Counted from the first letter of the stretch, positions 41,161 through 54,268 are shown. The stretch is 64,000 nt of DNA from Paroedura picta (GCF_049243985.1 NC_135381.1:19765345-19829344), one strand, 5' to 3'. Numbers and translations are program-made. The notes: generated from the letters alone by a model not told the origin.

Positions 41161-42330
41161 TCAAGCAAGCAGATTATGTAAGGCCGGAGGAAGAATAAGG
41201 GAGAAGCTACCGCAACGCTCTCTGGGACTTGCAGTTTTTCCAACTAGCACGGCATTCTTGAGCTGAGTTGCGCTATTCTGTGGGAGATCGAGTCCTCTCG
41301 AGCGTCTCTCTCCACGCAGCCTATTCGTGAGACCACATCTCCCAAGATGCACCGCAGTGCGCAAGCGTAGACCTCTCCCAAAGTCCGTAAACACAGTGTT
41401 GCCGCGCGGCTGGCAGCTCTGGTTGGTGAGGCTTGTTCCGGCAAAGAGGCGGGAGCGAGGCTGGGGGGGGGGGGGGGTGAGGCGAAGAGACGGAGAAAGC
41501 GAGCGAGAGCGCGCGCGCGCCAAGGCCAGGCGTCGAGCCTCGGAAGAGAAAAGAGAGGCGGACGGTGCCATTAATCGCAGCGGGTGGGGGGGAAGGTTCG
41601 GTGCGGCCGAGGGGGACTGGGCTATACCTCCTTCGGAGGAAGAGGAGGGGGAGTGCGCGGCGCCTGCGCGCTAGTCCGTCCGCGAGCGCTCGGTGGCTCT
41701 GAGGAGACGGAGGTGATGTGGCGGCGCTGAGGGAGCGCGAGAGCGGGAGGGGCGCCATGGCAGAGGCGTCTGGGAGCCCTTCGGCGGAGGCGGCCTTGGA
41801 CCCCGAGTTCCCTCCGCAGAGCCGCCCGCGCTCTTGCACATGGCCTCTACCGCGGCCGGAGCTGGCAGGGCCGCCGGCCGAAGCCGACCCAGAACCCGGC
41901 GGCGGGGTAGGATCCGCGAGCGGGCTAGGGAGCCCCGAGGAGCCTGGCAGCGGCGGAGTCACCACAGCGGCGGCGGCCACGTCCACGGCGGGAGGCCCCG
42001 GCGGCGTCGGAGCGCGGAAGAGCGGCGGCAGCGGGAGCAGCAGCGGCGGGGCGCGTCGCAATGCCTGGGGGAGCCAGTCGTACGCCGACTTAATCAGCCA
42101 GGCCATCGAGAGCGCCCCGGATAAGCGGCTCACCCTGGCGCAGATCTACGAGTGGATGGTCCGTTCCGTGCCTTATTTTCGCGACAAAGGAGACAGCAAC
42201 AGCTCCGCCGGGTGGAAGGTGAGGCCCGGAAGGCGGGGAAAGGGGAGAGCGCTCATGGCACGAGTGAAACCTGATCCTGCGCTCTCTAGGCACGTCAGCC
42301 TTGTGAGGTAGACCGGTGGTGGTGGTGTCG
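41160..42330 (+). promoter_or_regulatory. FOXO4: CpG island, FOXO4 promoter and exon 1
   Basis: Very CpG-rich, with a GCGCGCGC run at 41510 and a poly-G run at 41463. A 4-codon upstream frame ATGTGGCGGCGCTGA (41716-41730) lies 26 bases before the FOXO4 start. Confidence 0.8.
41757..42218 (+). CDS. FOXO4: FOXO4 exon 1 coding part
   Basis: Encodes residues 1-154, from MAEASGSPSAEAALDPEF to the first half of the forkhead domain (RLTLAQIYEWMVRSVPYFRD, SSAGWK). Donor AAG|gtgagg. The frame is also open upstream but without an in-frame ATG. Confidence 0.95.
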
Positions 42331-45300
42331 CTTCCCGTTCGCCCTTTCTGCGGCTGCTTACGAGAGTTGCCTAAGGCCGCTCATTAAAAGACGAGATTCG
42401 ACCCGAGGACGTCCTGATCCGTCCTTACCGGGCTACAGTAGTAGGGTTTTTACGTCTTTCCCCCTTCCTCTTTCCTTTCCTGTCTGTGCGGCCGACAAGA
42501 GTTGCTCTAGGCATCTCACTGTGAACCACTTGCAGATGAGGCTTCTTCCAGGCCTTTTGCCAGCAGTCTCTTTCCCCTCTTTTCCCTGCCCCTTGAAATC
42601 ATTTGCTGCCTTGTGACGTTCACAGTAAATGTATTGCCCTTTTGCTTTTAGAAATTGCATGCAATCAAGTTCAATTAGTGAAGTGTGTTCAGTCAGAGCT
42701 GCAGGAACTGGGAGAGGAGAGTACCTGTTGATGTCACTAAAAAGACAGGAGTTGTGTCTACAAAGGATGATGTAATGGCATCGTTATTGCATCTGGCAGC
42801 TTGGAGGTGGATTTTGGCGATTGGGATTGCTTAGAATCCACCAAAGGAACCACCTTTTTAGTGTCTGGTTGTTATTTGGAAAATGGCTTTTAAGAAAAAG
42901 TGTCTGGGCTTCAGCTCTGAGAAACCACAACCCTGTTCCATATCTGGAACTAGGCTGCAAGGTTTCTGGGTCATGGGGTGTGACTTATCAGTAGGTACTG
43001 AGTTAACTACTGTAGTTACTGTACAGCCAATGGGACTTAATTCAAGCCACCATTGAAATAGAACTCTTTTTCACTGCTAAATAATTGTCGTTTCTAATAT
43101 ATAAATATAAAACACTTTTGATTAGAAAGGTCTCTTTAGTCAGAGAGAAAGTACTGGTAGCTTAGATTTTGAAGAGTGGTGATGCACTTAAGGGAGACTA
43201 GAAGAGAATACCAAACAAGTTCTGTCTTGGTTACCCTGTCAGCTATCCTTGGGTTATTGGGCATCAATGAGTGCTTGGCACTAAACCCCTGTGCTTGGTA
43301 GGGATGCTACAGTTGCTCGACCTTAATGCTTGTGCCCACAGCATGAAGCAAGTGTAATTGAGTAGAAATCTCCACATCTCTCTTTTCTGCAGACCCTGTG
43401 ACTATAGCTTTTTACGAGGAGTTTCTCTGTATGTGTGTTGCTTCAACCTCCTTTCCCTCAATGTTATCTCCTTGTCCTGGTTCTCTGTATAGTACAATTC
43501 GTTACCAAGGGCAAAAAATTGGAGACCATAACACTCCTGCATCTGTGAGCTGTGCAAGTTTAGGAAATACTTTTGCCCATCATTGCTTGAAACAGTGAAA
43601 AAGAATGGTTTTCTCCAAGATTCAGAAAATCTCATATGTCTGTAAGTTTGATAATAGTAACCCTTTCCTTACTGATGCCTTAAAAGTTGATAGCTTCTGA
43701 ACATTTAAATTTTACATTAGGGATTTTCCAGCTGTATGTTCTGTAGTAATCAGATTTTCTCTGAATAGTCTGACAGCCCCCAGGAAGCAGCATTGGATTC
43801 ATTTACAAGCAGATTACTAAAAAGGAAACTGTGACCTTGGACATGTGATGAAAACAGGAGGAGCCAGAGTTATGACCTCACCAGTAACAGTGCCAGATCT
43901 AGTAACAGTGGACAGTTGAAGACAGGTTGAGGCATAGCAGAAAGTATACCATAGTGAAGAACAAGCCAGGACAGGCAGGTGTCTCCCTACTGCAGAAGTG
44001 CACCCTTGCCTTACATTTCTCCTTCCCCTCTTTCCCTCTATCACCTCTAACTATTCATTGCTTTTTGACTCTATGGCAGTGGTCCCCAACCTTTTTATCA
44101 CTGGGGACCGGTCAACGCTTGACAATTTTACTGAGGCCCAGCGGGGGGGGGGGTAGTCTTTTGCCGAGGGATGTCGCCGCCTGAGCCCCTGCTCCACTTG
44201 CTTTCCCGCCGGCGCCCCTGACTTCCCGCCACCTGCTGGGGGGGGTGCTGCTAGCAGCAGCTGCGCAGTGCCATGCCGAGGGGGAGCTCCAGCCATGCGG
44301 CTGCTGGAGAGCATCAAAAGTGAGCCGGCGGCAGTGTGTCAGGGCAGCCCCTGAGGCAGCAGCCGGGGAGGAGGACGAGAAGGAGCCATGGCCCGGTACC
44401 AACTGAGCTACGGACCGGTACCGGTCCCCGGACCGGGGGTTGGGGACCACTGCTCTATGGAGTGCCCTCTCAAAGATGTATTTTGTAAGTTAGGGACATT
44501 TCACTCTACAAGTAGATTTGCAGAATGTTGGGGTTTTGATTGGTGGGTGTGGAACTTGGCTGGGCTGAGGAAGGGGAAATAAAGCAAGATAATTGGGTGG
44601 GAAGCAGCTTACATTCAGGAAGCACATTCAGGAACAATGAAGGTTTTACTGACAAGAGTAGCAACAGTTGTAGAGTTCAGTGAAGGGGAAAGAGAGAAAG
44701 CAAATAATGTCCTAATGTAAGGAAGGGGACTGTGCAGCAAGCACATATGTGTGATGGAGAAATGAACTGTGGGTTGTGGCAACGCACCTGGCTGTGCTAG
44801 GCAGCAGGAGTAGATAGAAGGCAAGGGAGGGTTTGGGGGATGGGTGGAATCTGAACTTGCCTGCACTAGAACAGGAATCCTCTCCACTCCTGATTGACCT
44901 CATTGTGCTGTTCTGAGGCTGAGGTGTGCATATACAATGAAAGACAAGTGGTATGGCACCCATGTTTGGTTGCATGTGCAGTAGCTGCAGCTCCTCAAAA
45001 ACTGTTGGGGGTGGGAAGCTCACCTGAAAGTATCAACACACAGGTTAAAAACACACTGATTTATAGAAACTGGGAGGAGAGTGATTACAGCTGACTGATC
45101 CCCTCCCCTCTCTAATAAATGGTATCCAGAATGGGGAGGGGGTGTATGTATGTTGTCTCTTGTGCTTGGCCCTTCAGTTCACTTTGTTTCAGCACTTCCA
45201 AGAAAGGCCACTCCCTGCCCCCTTTGTAAATGTTCTTGCAGATTTCCTGGAAAGGCAGGAACCCAATCAGAGGCTCTAGGCCAGGCTGCTGTGCAAGGCC

Positions 45301-48300
45301 AAGTGTCATTTGAATGGATTTCAGTACTGGGCTTCAGTTCTTTGTCACCCAGCTGTGCTGATGCTTGGTATAAATAACTCCTTCATAGCATACATTCCTG
45401 GCTCACACAGCTCTTCCTTCAGAAAGGGAGCTTTGGACAGTGAGAGAATACGTCTGCCCTCCCTTGAGGAAGCTCACTCTGAAAAGGCACTTGGAAAGAA
45501 GACTCTCTTTATTTTAAAATATGAGCCTTGTTTGTTCCCAAAAAGGGAAATGCCAATGTTAAATGGCTCATCTAGTGATTTCAGATGAGAGCATTCTTCT
45601 CCCCACACCCATGCCTAGTCTGAATCCCGGAATAGCACCACCTGTGTGATTGTCCACAGTTTGCAAACGTGTAGTTAAAGAAAAAGCCACTTTCCCTGTT
45701 GCCTTTGCCATCTTCTACACAGGACAGATAGTGTCTTCAAAAGTCTACCCATTTTTTAGTGGCTACCACTTAGCTAAGTGTGGATGTTGGTCCCCTTTCC
45801 TGCCCTCTCTTAAGTGCCTACGGTAATATTTTTTTGTTGTCATAAATGTGAGCTTGCAAAATATGGTTCATAATCCCAAGATTACAATAGCTCTATTTAT
45901 CCTTAACATGTAGGTTAATCTGAGGAGCTGAGGTTTGCCAGAAACCATGTGAGCTTCCCAGTTTAGCAGGATCTTTAACCCCAATTCCTGCATACAGGCT
46001 CGTGGTCTCTACTTCCCCACACACTATTGTTCCTTTAATTTCTTCATTTGCTTATATTTCTCGAATCAAGGTACATAGCGTTGAAGTGTCAACCATTTCT
46101 TTGAAACACTCACTTGTGTCTAGGGAACAGTTTTTTTGCTTTGCAGTAACTAAAAGACATATGTTTTGTATGGACAGATCATTAAAGGCGAAGTCCTGCA
46201 GAAGATGAAGCTGAAATGCATAGCTTGGCAATGGAGACTGTTTTGATCAAGAGCAAGCAGTGCCTTCTGCAAACTTCTCCCATACAGGTTTCAGGCATGC
46301 AATTGAAAGACTCATATGTGCGCTATGACATTTAGCACATGAGGAATAGCAATGTAGATATCCATCATTAAAATTACATTTTACTATTCTTTTGCTATAT
46401 TTCAGAGAAGTATTCTGTAGATACAAGTTAATCTGGACATTTAAATGTTACTAGATATTGGCTTTGTGACTTGTCTCTTTTCTTTGTAGTGTAGATGTTA
46501 GGAATTAACCAGGATGTAAAAAAAGAGACATTCAAGGTTGGCTTCAGTGTGGATGTCTGTAAGCTGCTGTGTAATGATCCTGTTGATGCTTTATGAATAA
46601 AAGTTTAAATTTTGCTGGCCTTGCTAACTGGGTGCAGGTTAATGTGCTTTGTATCTGTTAGGTGGAAGCAGTAAAGATCCTTTGGAATATCCATACCATG
46701 AGTGTGTGGTTTTTTAACACATTTAAAAAGAAAAGTGCTTAGGATGTGAAATTGTCCCCCAAATATCCAATCTGCATACAGGAATCTGCGGAATGAGCAC
46801 AGCTATGCTCCAGTGCTGTGCTCCTGTAGTTTTTTGCAGCATGCTATCCTAGTTTCTGCCCCTTGGAGCTGAACATTCACAGGGTAAACTCAGCTTAAAA
46901 CTAGAGTGAGCCCAGTTTTATTTGGGGTAAGGAGGGAATTATAGCATTTTCATGTTTGCAGCTCTCTGATTTATTGGTCATCCAAGTGGATATTGTGGAA
47001 GAGGAAGGCCCTCCAGACAGCACTCTGAAATGGGAAGGAAAGGTGTGGCTTTCAAGAAGAAGCTATACTTATTTCCTCCATGAAAGACTAGGCCTTTGTT
47101 AGATATCTTTTTGTAATTTTGACTTCTCTTTTGTTTGAATTCATCCTAGTAGTACCAGGGGGAGTGCTTTTGAGAATTGCCAAAGGCTAACTTTGTGTTT
47201 GCTTTAGCTTTGGTTTGCTGTAATTAAAAAAATTAGCCAGTTCTTTTGGGGAATGTTGCATGAATATATTATCCCCCAAAAGTAATGGTGCAGCAAGATG
47301 ATTTTGAAAGATTAGTCATACTTGGAGAACAAAGGGAATGAATATTACAGTGCTAATTTGTGCTTTGTGCTTCTTCCTGCTTTATACATGTCTAGAAGGA
47401 GTTGGAGTATCCTGGAAAAGTCTATTGCTATAATAATACTTGTTTCTGATTTCAAAACCTCTTTTATAGTTTTTGCATGATTGTTTGATGTTCGTGACTT
47501 ACTAAATTTTTTGCTTGGCATAGGTCAGCTAGGTGGATGGAATGAGGTATGAGCAGGAAACTGGCAGTGGAAAGGGTAGAATATGTAACTCTTTTATTTC
47601 TTGCAAGTATATGTGCTTCAGAAAACACTGGTATGGCTTTGCAAAGGAAGCCAAAAAGGGATTATGGGTTGATGTTGATAGCGAATGTGAGTGGCCAGTG
47701 AAGATGACAGGTAGAAAGAAAAAGGAATAAGTCAGTTGCTCAAGAACTGATAAGGATCCTTGCTTGGGGGCCCATAGAGAACACCTTCTTGAGGTGTTGT
47801 CAGCCTTGTCACAGATTAAAAACAGGGTGTGTTTAAGTGAGCAAGAACAGAGCAGGACAAACATGCCCCACCACAGAACCATGTGGGTTCAGAGTCCCAG
47901 AGGGCACTTTCCTGCTCTTTCCTGACACAGTGTATTGATTGCTCTTTGTAACCCAGGTTATCTTGGAAAACCTTACTGTTATTCTTGCCAGTTTATGAAT
48001 ACTGTTTCTCCTGCAGAGCATGTGCCAAATTGCCCTGCAGCTGTGTTGTGCCCCAAGAGATCCGTTCTAAGGATATTCATGCAGTTCTATGTTACCCCTG
48101 TTGTCCCCACCAGTCTGTCTTTTAGTGTTTTCTGTATGGCTCCAGTTAGGTTAACGCATAATTTTGTTTCCACTTCTTCTCTCTTCCTACCCAATTTAAT
48201 TCTGTGGGAGAAGGAAATGGATTTTGGCAGAATTGAACTTGATGGGCTGCAGTTTTTGTGTGAAATACTTGGAAGCATTATTGGAGACATGGTGGAGGGG

Positions 48301-51300
48301 GCATTAACAGTAGGAAATAGAGCCAATAGCTGTTCAGCCAACTTAACTTGGTGACACTTCCTATTTACATGTTTGAATGGTATGGAAGATCATAACCTTC
48401 ACTGGGAGGCAGAATATGGAGGAGGAAATCTAGGACAGGGACACATAAATTGGTAGCTTCTTCATTGGCATGTGATAGGATCTTGCAATTTGATAGGTAA
48501 GGTGAGTTTTGTCTGAAGCAAGTCTGACCATTCAATATTTTTTAAAAAATCCATAATTTCCTCTCCTGATGAGGGCAGTTTGGTGCCAATTCCTTGTGTT
48601 TAAGGAACCCTGACTGGGCATTAACCAGCCATCTTCAGAACCACTCCAGGTGAGAGATGGCACATTTAATTGGGATAGATTATGTATGGGGCAGAACCCA
48701 GAGAACCATGAGTCTTGACTCTCTCTAGGGACAAAGCCTGGTGCACCCAGAAATGCACCAAGTGCTGGGGCGCAGGCTTGCAGTGAATCCTTGGGTGCTG
48801 GCCCTCCTCCCCCCTGCTTGATCTTGAGACCCAGCATGGTGTAGTGGGTAAAGATTAGCAGACTCAAATAGCAAGAGCCAGGTTTGATCCCCTCACTCCT
48901 CCACATGCAGCCAGCTAGTTTGTCAGCCTGCTGGTGAAGGAAGGAAGACAGATAGAAAAGGGAAAGAGAGAGAAAGCAGGAGGGAGAAAGGAAGGGAATC
49001 TTTTCCCACGCCTTGTCAGGGTGTGCGGAGTAGCGCCTCCAAGCAACCATGGGCCCTGTGTGTTGACAGCCTTCCCCTATCCCAAATCAGACTGCAAGTG
49101 CGATCCAATGGGGAGATTGCAGGCAAAGAAGTTGCAGGCGATCACACTCGCAGAAAGTTTGGGACCTGTTTGCCTTCTCTATTTCATAGCTCCCCCCCCA
49201 ACTGTGCTGGCATGTGTGCACTGGGGTGGCCCTTGGAGGCTGCAAAAACGCCAGGCACCACCTCGACCAGGGCTGTGCTGGCATGCAGAGGCCTCTCCAA
49301 GAGCTGCTGTGACCTGGGATGAGCTTTGGAGGCTCCAAAAATGCCGGTGCTGCCCCAATCAGGGGCACACTGGCACACACAGACTTCTCCAGGAGCTGCC
49401 AAAGTGCAAAGCGGCCTCAGAGAGGCCTGCACATTTCAGTGCAGACCCGGTTGGAGTGGTGCATAATGTTTTGGGGCCTTTCCAGTCACCCCAGGCCCGG
49501 GCGGGCACACCTAGGCCTGTGTAGGCCAAGATGAGCCAGTTGGGCCAGGGGGTGGGCATTTGGGGGCCTTTCTAGTTGGGGGAGGGTCACTCCAGTGGAG
49601 GACTTTGGCAGGGCCTTCCTGGCCCCCCATAAGTCAGGTGGGACTCCCCAAGCCTCTACAGGTCACTGTGGGGCCTGTCCTGCTGGCAGGCAGCCATTTC
49701 CCAGCCTCCTGCCCCCAGGATCTCAGGCAGACGGGCATCCTTAGAGGCCCTATTGGCCTCCCTGGGGCTGGCCTGCACTTCAGCCTCTCCCTCCCTCCCA
49801 GCCACCCCGTTTGGCCAGCTTACCTTAATGGATGTGGGCTAACACGGCTAATGCTATTTCTTCAAGTGGAAGGAGAAGGTAGAAGTGGTGGGTATCCTCT
49901 ACCTGAATGGATCTTCAGGATGAGTGACACCCCAGAGGGCCAATCAAGTAGACTGTGCATCATCCTCTTTGACTTTATATTGTTTGATGATGATGGTGAT
50001 ATAATGAACACTGAACTTGATGTTCCAGCGCAAACCGATTATTCAGAAAGCAGAATTTCCAGGAAATCTGAAGGGAAGAGGGAAAAAGTATAATGTTGAA
50101 AGGGGTTTGAGAGTGAATGAGTCAATGTTAAGGCAGTGACATTTACCTGATAAGCATTTTCTGACACTGAATTTTCTTAAAAGCTTGTAAAAAATGCCTC
50201 TATAGTGAAAATGAGACAAAAGAAATTAGTTCATTGCTAGTAACTTTCACTCTTGATCAAGGACTGTGTTTCTAGTAGCATCCCTGAGATAAAGAACAAA
50301 GGGACAATGTAAATAAGAGGGGGTTATTTTTAAAACAGGTGCATTGGTTGCATAAAGAACAGTGCTGTCACCTCTCCTCCCACCCATACCAAGTTAATGA
50401 GGAAGCTTTGTGGATGGCTTGATGATTTCTTTAGTAATTCCTTTGTTAACGTATTTTAGAAGATTTGGCCATAGGGTCTAATAGATCTTAGGCAATACAT
50501 ACAAATCTTACCAATGATTTTTCTTCTTCTGCGGGTTGCTCTAATTACAGGCCTGGTTATTAACGAAATTTAAAGTTCTCCCTCTCATGTGTGTGCTATA
50601 CTAAAAAGCTGAGTTTTTTTATGGGGGAGCCGGAGATACATAAAATCCTGAGTTGTTTGCATTTTGAGACTCTCCTCTGTGTCCCATTTCAGCCAATGAT
50701 TAGAATTCATCTAGGCTTCCCTAGTAGCAGCACTGTGATACATATATGCACCATGTTGAAATGGCAGTGGTATGTAGTAGAACAGGGGTAGTCAAACTGA
50801 GGCCCTCCAGATGTCCATGGACTGCAATTCCCAGGAGCCTTGCCAGCATTCGCCAGCATTCTCCAGTAGTCCATGGACATCTGGAGGGCCACAGTTTGAC
50901 TACCCCTGTAGTAGAACACCCAAGGTGCCTGTCTTGTGACTCTGCTGCCCAGTTTCCATGGAAGGATCACTGAAAAATGAGCCCATGCATTTTTCAGAGA
51001 TGGTTTGTGACCTATTCTGCTATGGAAAAGGTTGGGTAAATAGATTTATTGTAATATGGTTCCAAGCCCGCTACAACACCCATACAATTTACAAAACCAT
51101 AATCTAGCAAATCATGGCAATGTACAAATGTCCAACAATAAAAACACTTATAAATGAAACGTTTTAAACATTCTAAAACTATAAAAAAATGACAGTATTA
51201 CTCAAGGCAAATTTCCAATAACAGAATTTTGTCATACTTCGCATGCTATGGCAAAGTATTTGGCTATTTGGTAATCTCAGTCTTTCTCCTGGAGAGGAGA

Positions 51301-54251
51301 CTCTTAATTTTCCAGAAAACGTTGGATAATCAGGATTTAAACCAGTCCGAAAATATTTTGAATGACATGACTATGTGATTTGTATTTTATCTCCAAGAAC
51401 CTGCGGAATATCAGAATATTTACCCTAAACCTCTATTTCTGTGAGAGGGGATTGGGAGGCAGGGTTACTTTTTCAGCTTTCTAAGTAACAACAGACCAAT
51501 CTTATAATTCCCTGTGGTATGCTTTTATTTAAAAATGCTATTTCGACAGTCTTGGTCTGTGTGTAGCAGAAATTGCTGTTGAAATCACACAGAAACGTTA
51601 GGTGGGCAGATGAGAGCAGTTGGATTGCAAGCTAAATTGTCAATAACTGTAAATGCTTAATTTGGATTTAATATAATTTGGCCAAATTCATGTTCTTAAC
51701 TACATGGCTCCATGCTTTTTGCTAGTTCATCTATTCTGGGTCTTTTTTTCTGGATTTTCCCATGCTTGCTTGCTCTGTAATAATCATTTGCTTTCTTTGT
51801 AGTAACAGCCACTGATATGAGGCTGAGTAAATCTTGAACTCCTTTTTTTTAAATATTAGGTTTTTGCCTTCACATAGGTGTCGGATGTTTTAACCGGCTG
51901 AGTTGGGGTTCAATCACTAAACTACCAAGGCTACTACAAGCACCAGATTAAAACAGTTATTATGGTATGGCGCGTACACTCCCTGTGTGCTGTTATGTCA
52001 TCGTTTCTACTTTTGTAAACCTGAAATCTTGCAAAGTGCCTTACTTTTAACGAGAGAGATCAAGCCTTGATGGGTCCATCTGGGAGCTCCAGTGTACCAG
52101 AACAGTTCTGCTGTTGGGCCAAGGACGCTTCTTGACGCAAGGCTTAGCACATTGTGGTTCTGGCTGAGCAGGCCTGTTGCCCAGAAACAAAACCTTACTA
52201 CTATTCCTAGGAAGTTACATGCTGTTCCAAACCTCTTGGTTTCAAGTCACACTGAAGTAAGCAGAGCCAAAGTCTTGTGGTTAGGCAACTAGACAGCAGC
52301 CATTCCTTCGGGGCGGGGAGGAGGGTGTTCTTGGCTGATGAGTTGGCTCATTCCCTCTGGGGCAGGGTTGTATAGCGTCTCACAGTTTGCAAACCACTGG
52401 GATGGTAAATGAGACTCCCATTCTAAATCAAGAGCAGCCATGAGTGGTCTGTGGTGTGCTGCATTTTTTTTTCTTGTGAGTACTGTAGAGAGATTCTCTG
52501 AAGAATTCCAGGTAGGTGTGGCTGCCCCAGTGGTTTTAAAACAGCATTATGGGTTGGAAATTCATAAACTCCTGATGGAAGTCACAGTTAGGTTTAGTAA
52601 CCAATTGGTATAATCACTTCTGTTGTCACCGGAAATTGGTCAGCTAGTAGTAGTGGACAGATGAAGGGTGCAAGAGATGCACTAAAAGAAAGAGACAGTG
52701 TATTTACTTTGTTTACCATCTTGGGCCTATTTCATTTTGGATATCCATCCCTATCCGCAGCTGAATGTATTCTCAAGTCAGGAATAGTACAGGCTGCTTG
52801 AACAAATGTTTTAAGTAGCTCTCACTGAGAGACTTTTCTGAATAAGTCGTTTACTGGAAAGCCAGACAAGCTTTTCATCATACTAATAGCCAAGAAACAT
52901 TTATTTAGTCTTGCCGGCACTTCTGTGTGTCATTCTTCTCCTTAGGGACATTGTTTTTGGGGTAGATTGTATGAAAGGATGATGAGAATGATGCTGATGT
53001 GCTGTTATTTCCATTATTTCCCCTTAGAACTCCATCCGGCATAACCTGTCTCTGCATAGCAAGTTTATTAAAGTGCACAATGAAGCTACAGGGAAGAGCT
53101 CTTGGTGGATGCTCAATCCAGAGGGTGGTAAAAGTGGGAAAGCTCCACGGAGGAGAGCTGCCTCCATGGACAACAGCAGCAAACTGGCAAAAGTCCGGGG
53201 TAAAGCCTCAAAGAAAAAGGCGGCTATGCAGGTGGCTTCAGAACCTCCTGCTGACAGTCCAAGCTCACAGTACACCAAGTGGCCTGGGAGCCCCTCAGCC
53301 AGAAGCAATGAGGACTCTGATGTATGGACCAGTATCCGGCCTCGAACCAGTTCCAATGCCAGCACCATCAGTCTAGGACTTTCTCCAATCCTGACTGAGC
53401 AGGATGATCTTCCCGACGAGGAGCTCCTCCCTTCCCTTGTCTACTCCAGTGCATCTAGCAACGTTCCACCTACTGTGACGGAGGAGCTGGAACTCATTGA
53501 TGGCCTAAACCTGATGTCACCAAATTCGTCCTTGCTATCAGCTCAGCAACATACTTCGAGTAGCCTGTCCCAGAGAACTCCTAGTTTCCCCTTGCAGAAC
53601 CAGAGCACAACTTCTCAGGCACCATCATTTGGCAGCTCCCTCTTCAACCCTGTTGATATCTCGCTGCACAGCTCTGGTGGTCATTTCTCTGGTCCACAGA
53701 CACTGGAAGCCCTCTTGACCTCCAGCTCACCACCTCCTAGTGATGTGATGATGACACAGGTAGATCCTATCCTCCCACAGAGTGGAGGAAGGTTGAACAG
53801 CCAGACTTTTCTGCTCCTGGGGGACCAATCCTCTAAAAGCAAGTTGAGCCCGGTCAACCTACTCAGAAAGCCTTCGGAACAGCAGTTGGATTTGGTTGGT
53901 ACCACTGCTTTGCCCTCGGCCCTTACAATGGTGACGGCTCCACAGAATGCGGCAGTCCTGTCCACTTTGAAGGCATCTAGCCCAGCGCAGTCCACCCAGG
54001 TGGTCCACCTGGGTGCCCTGCCACCTGTTTCTGCTACCACTCTTACTCCTTTTGGGGGTAATCAGGATAGGCTGCCTAATGACTTGGATGTTGATATGTA
54101 CATGGAGAACCTTGAATGTGATGTGGATTACATTATCAATACCGACCTCATGGACGGAGAAGGGCTGGACTTCAATTTTGAACCCATTCCTTCTGCTCCT
54201 ACCTACCCCAGCACCTCACAGGCCTCCAACCACACTTGGGTACCCAGTTAA
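41757..54251 (+). CDS. FOXO4: FOXO4, forkhead box O transcription factor, complete coding region
   Basis: AKT-inhibited nuclear transcription factor binding GTAAACA-type sites. Exon 1 41757-42218 and exon 2 53028-54251 give 561 residues; human FOXO4 is about 505. The start ATG has a perfect Kozak context (GCCATGG). AKT sites are present: Thr28 in RPRSCTW, Ser200 in RRRAAS, Ser263 in RPRTSS. The forkhead domain spans about 103-200 (NAWGSQSYADLISQAIES to KSSWWMLNPEGGKSGKAPRR) with recognition helix NSIRHNLSLHSKF. A C-terminal activation segment DLDVDMYMENLECDVD is followed by GLDFNFEP. The large intron falls at GWK|NS within the forkhead domain, as in other FOXO genes. The first 100 residues are Gly/Ser/Ala-rich and diverge from mammals. 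The protein ends NHTWVPS, a FOXO1/3-like tail. Confidence 0.97.
44077..44452. mobile_element. Non-autonomous hAT element, family B copy 2
   Basis: Same ends and interior as 3278-3626. Perfect 8-bp duplication CTCTATGG (44069-44076, 44453-44460). Non-coding. Confidence 0.94.
48735..49850 (+). repeat. SINE-headed GC-rich composite, related to copies 1 and 2
   Basis: The head (gatcttgagacccagcatgg, gtagtgggtaaagattagca, ccctcactcctccacatgca) is the tRNA-SINE head of the 9399 and 23090 elements, followed by a similar purine-rich stretch. The body is different: a tandem unit of about 112 bp keyed by ttggaggctgcaaaaacgcc (49213) and ttggaggctccaaaaatgcc (49326). Confidence 0.6.
50783..50908. mobile_element. 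Palindromic hAT MITE, copy 3
   Basis: CAGGGGTAGTCAAACTG...CAGTTTGACTACCCCTG, 126 bp, with perfect 8-bp duplication TAGTAGAA (50775-50782, 50909-50916). Confidence 0.94.
53028..54251 (+). CDS. FOXO4: FOXO4 exon 2, rest of coding region
   Basis: Acceptor tttccccttag. Opens NSIRHNLSLHSKFIKVHNEA (recognition helix and wing), then the nuclear-localisation and AKT region, a Ser-rich middle, LEALLTSSSPPPSDVMMTQV, and the C-terminal activation segment. Stop TAA 54249-54251. Confidence 0.97.
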   Translation, partial: NSIRHNLSLHSKFIKVHNEATGKSSWWMLNPEGGKSGKAPRRRAASMDNSSKLAKVRGKASKKKAAMQVASEPPADSPSSQYTKWPGSPSARSNEDSDVWTSIRPRTSSNASTISLGLSPILTEQDDLPDEELLPSLVYSSASSNVPPTVTEELELIDGLNLMSPNSSLLSAQQHTSSSLSQRTPSFPLQNQSTTSQAPSFGSSLFNPVDISLHSSGGHFSGPQTLEALLTSSSPPPSDVMMTQVDPILPQSGGRLNSQTFLLLGDQSSKSKLSPVNLLRKPSEQQLDLVGTTALPSALTMVTAPQNAAVLSTLKASSPAQSTQVVHLGALPPVSATTLTPFGGNQDRLPNDLDVDMYMENLECDVDYIINTDLMDGEGLDFNFEPIPSAPTYPSTSQASNHTWVPS

Positions 54252-54268
54252 CTTCAGGATTGAAAAAG
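54252..54268 (+). other. FOXO4: FOXO4 short 3'UTR part before a splice donor
   Basis: AAAAAG|gtaggt at 54268/54269 is a strong donor 17 bases after the stop codon, close enough that an intron here would not be expected to trigger nonsense-mediated decay. Confidence 0.6.

Larger units (their letters stand above)
42219..53027 (+). other. FOXO4: FOXO4 intron 1 (10.8 kb)
   Basis: Holds a hAT family B element (44077-44452), a SINE/VNTR-like composite (48735-49850) and a palindromic MITE (50783-50908). The remainder, notably 42330-44070, 44460-48730 and 50920-53027, shows no exon or repeat that I recognise. Enhancers may be present but cannot be told by eye. Confidence 0.8.

Noticed and set aside
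41321-42133. 270-codon frame antisense to FOXO4 exon 1
   Set aside because: Long antisense frames are expected in GC-rich CpG islands where stops are rare. The sense strand is clearly FOXO4.
48934-50093. Frames of 170-196 codons in FOXO4 intron 1
   Set aside because: Lie in the SINE-headed GC-rich composite with a 112-bp tandem unit; no conserved domain.
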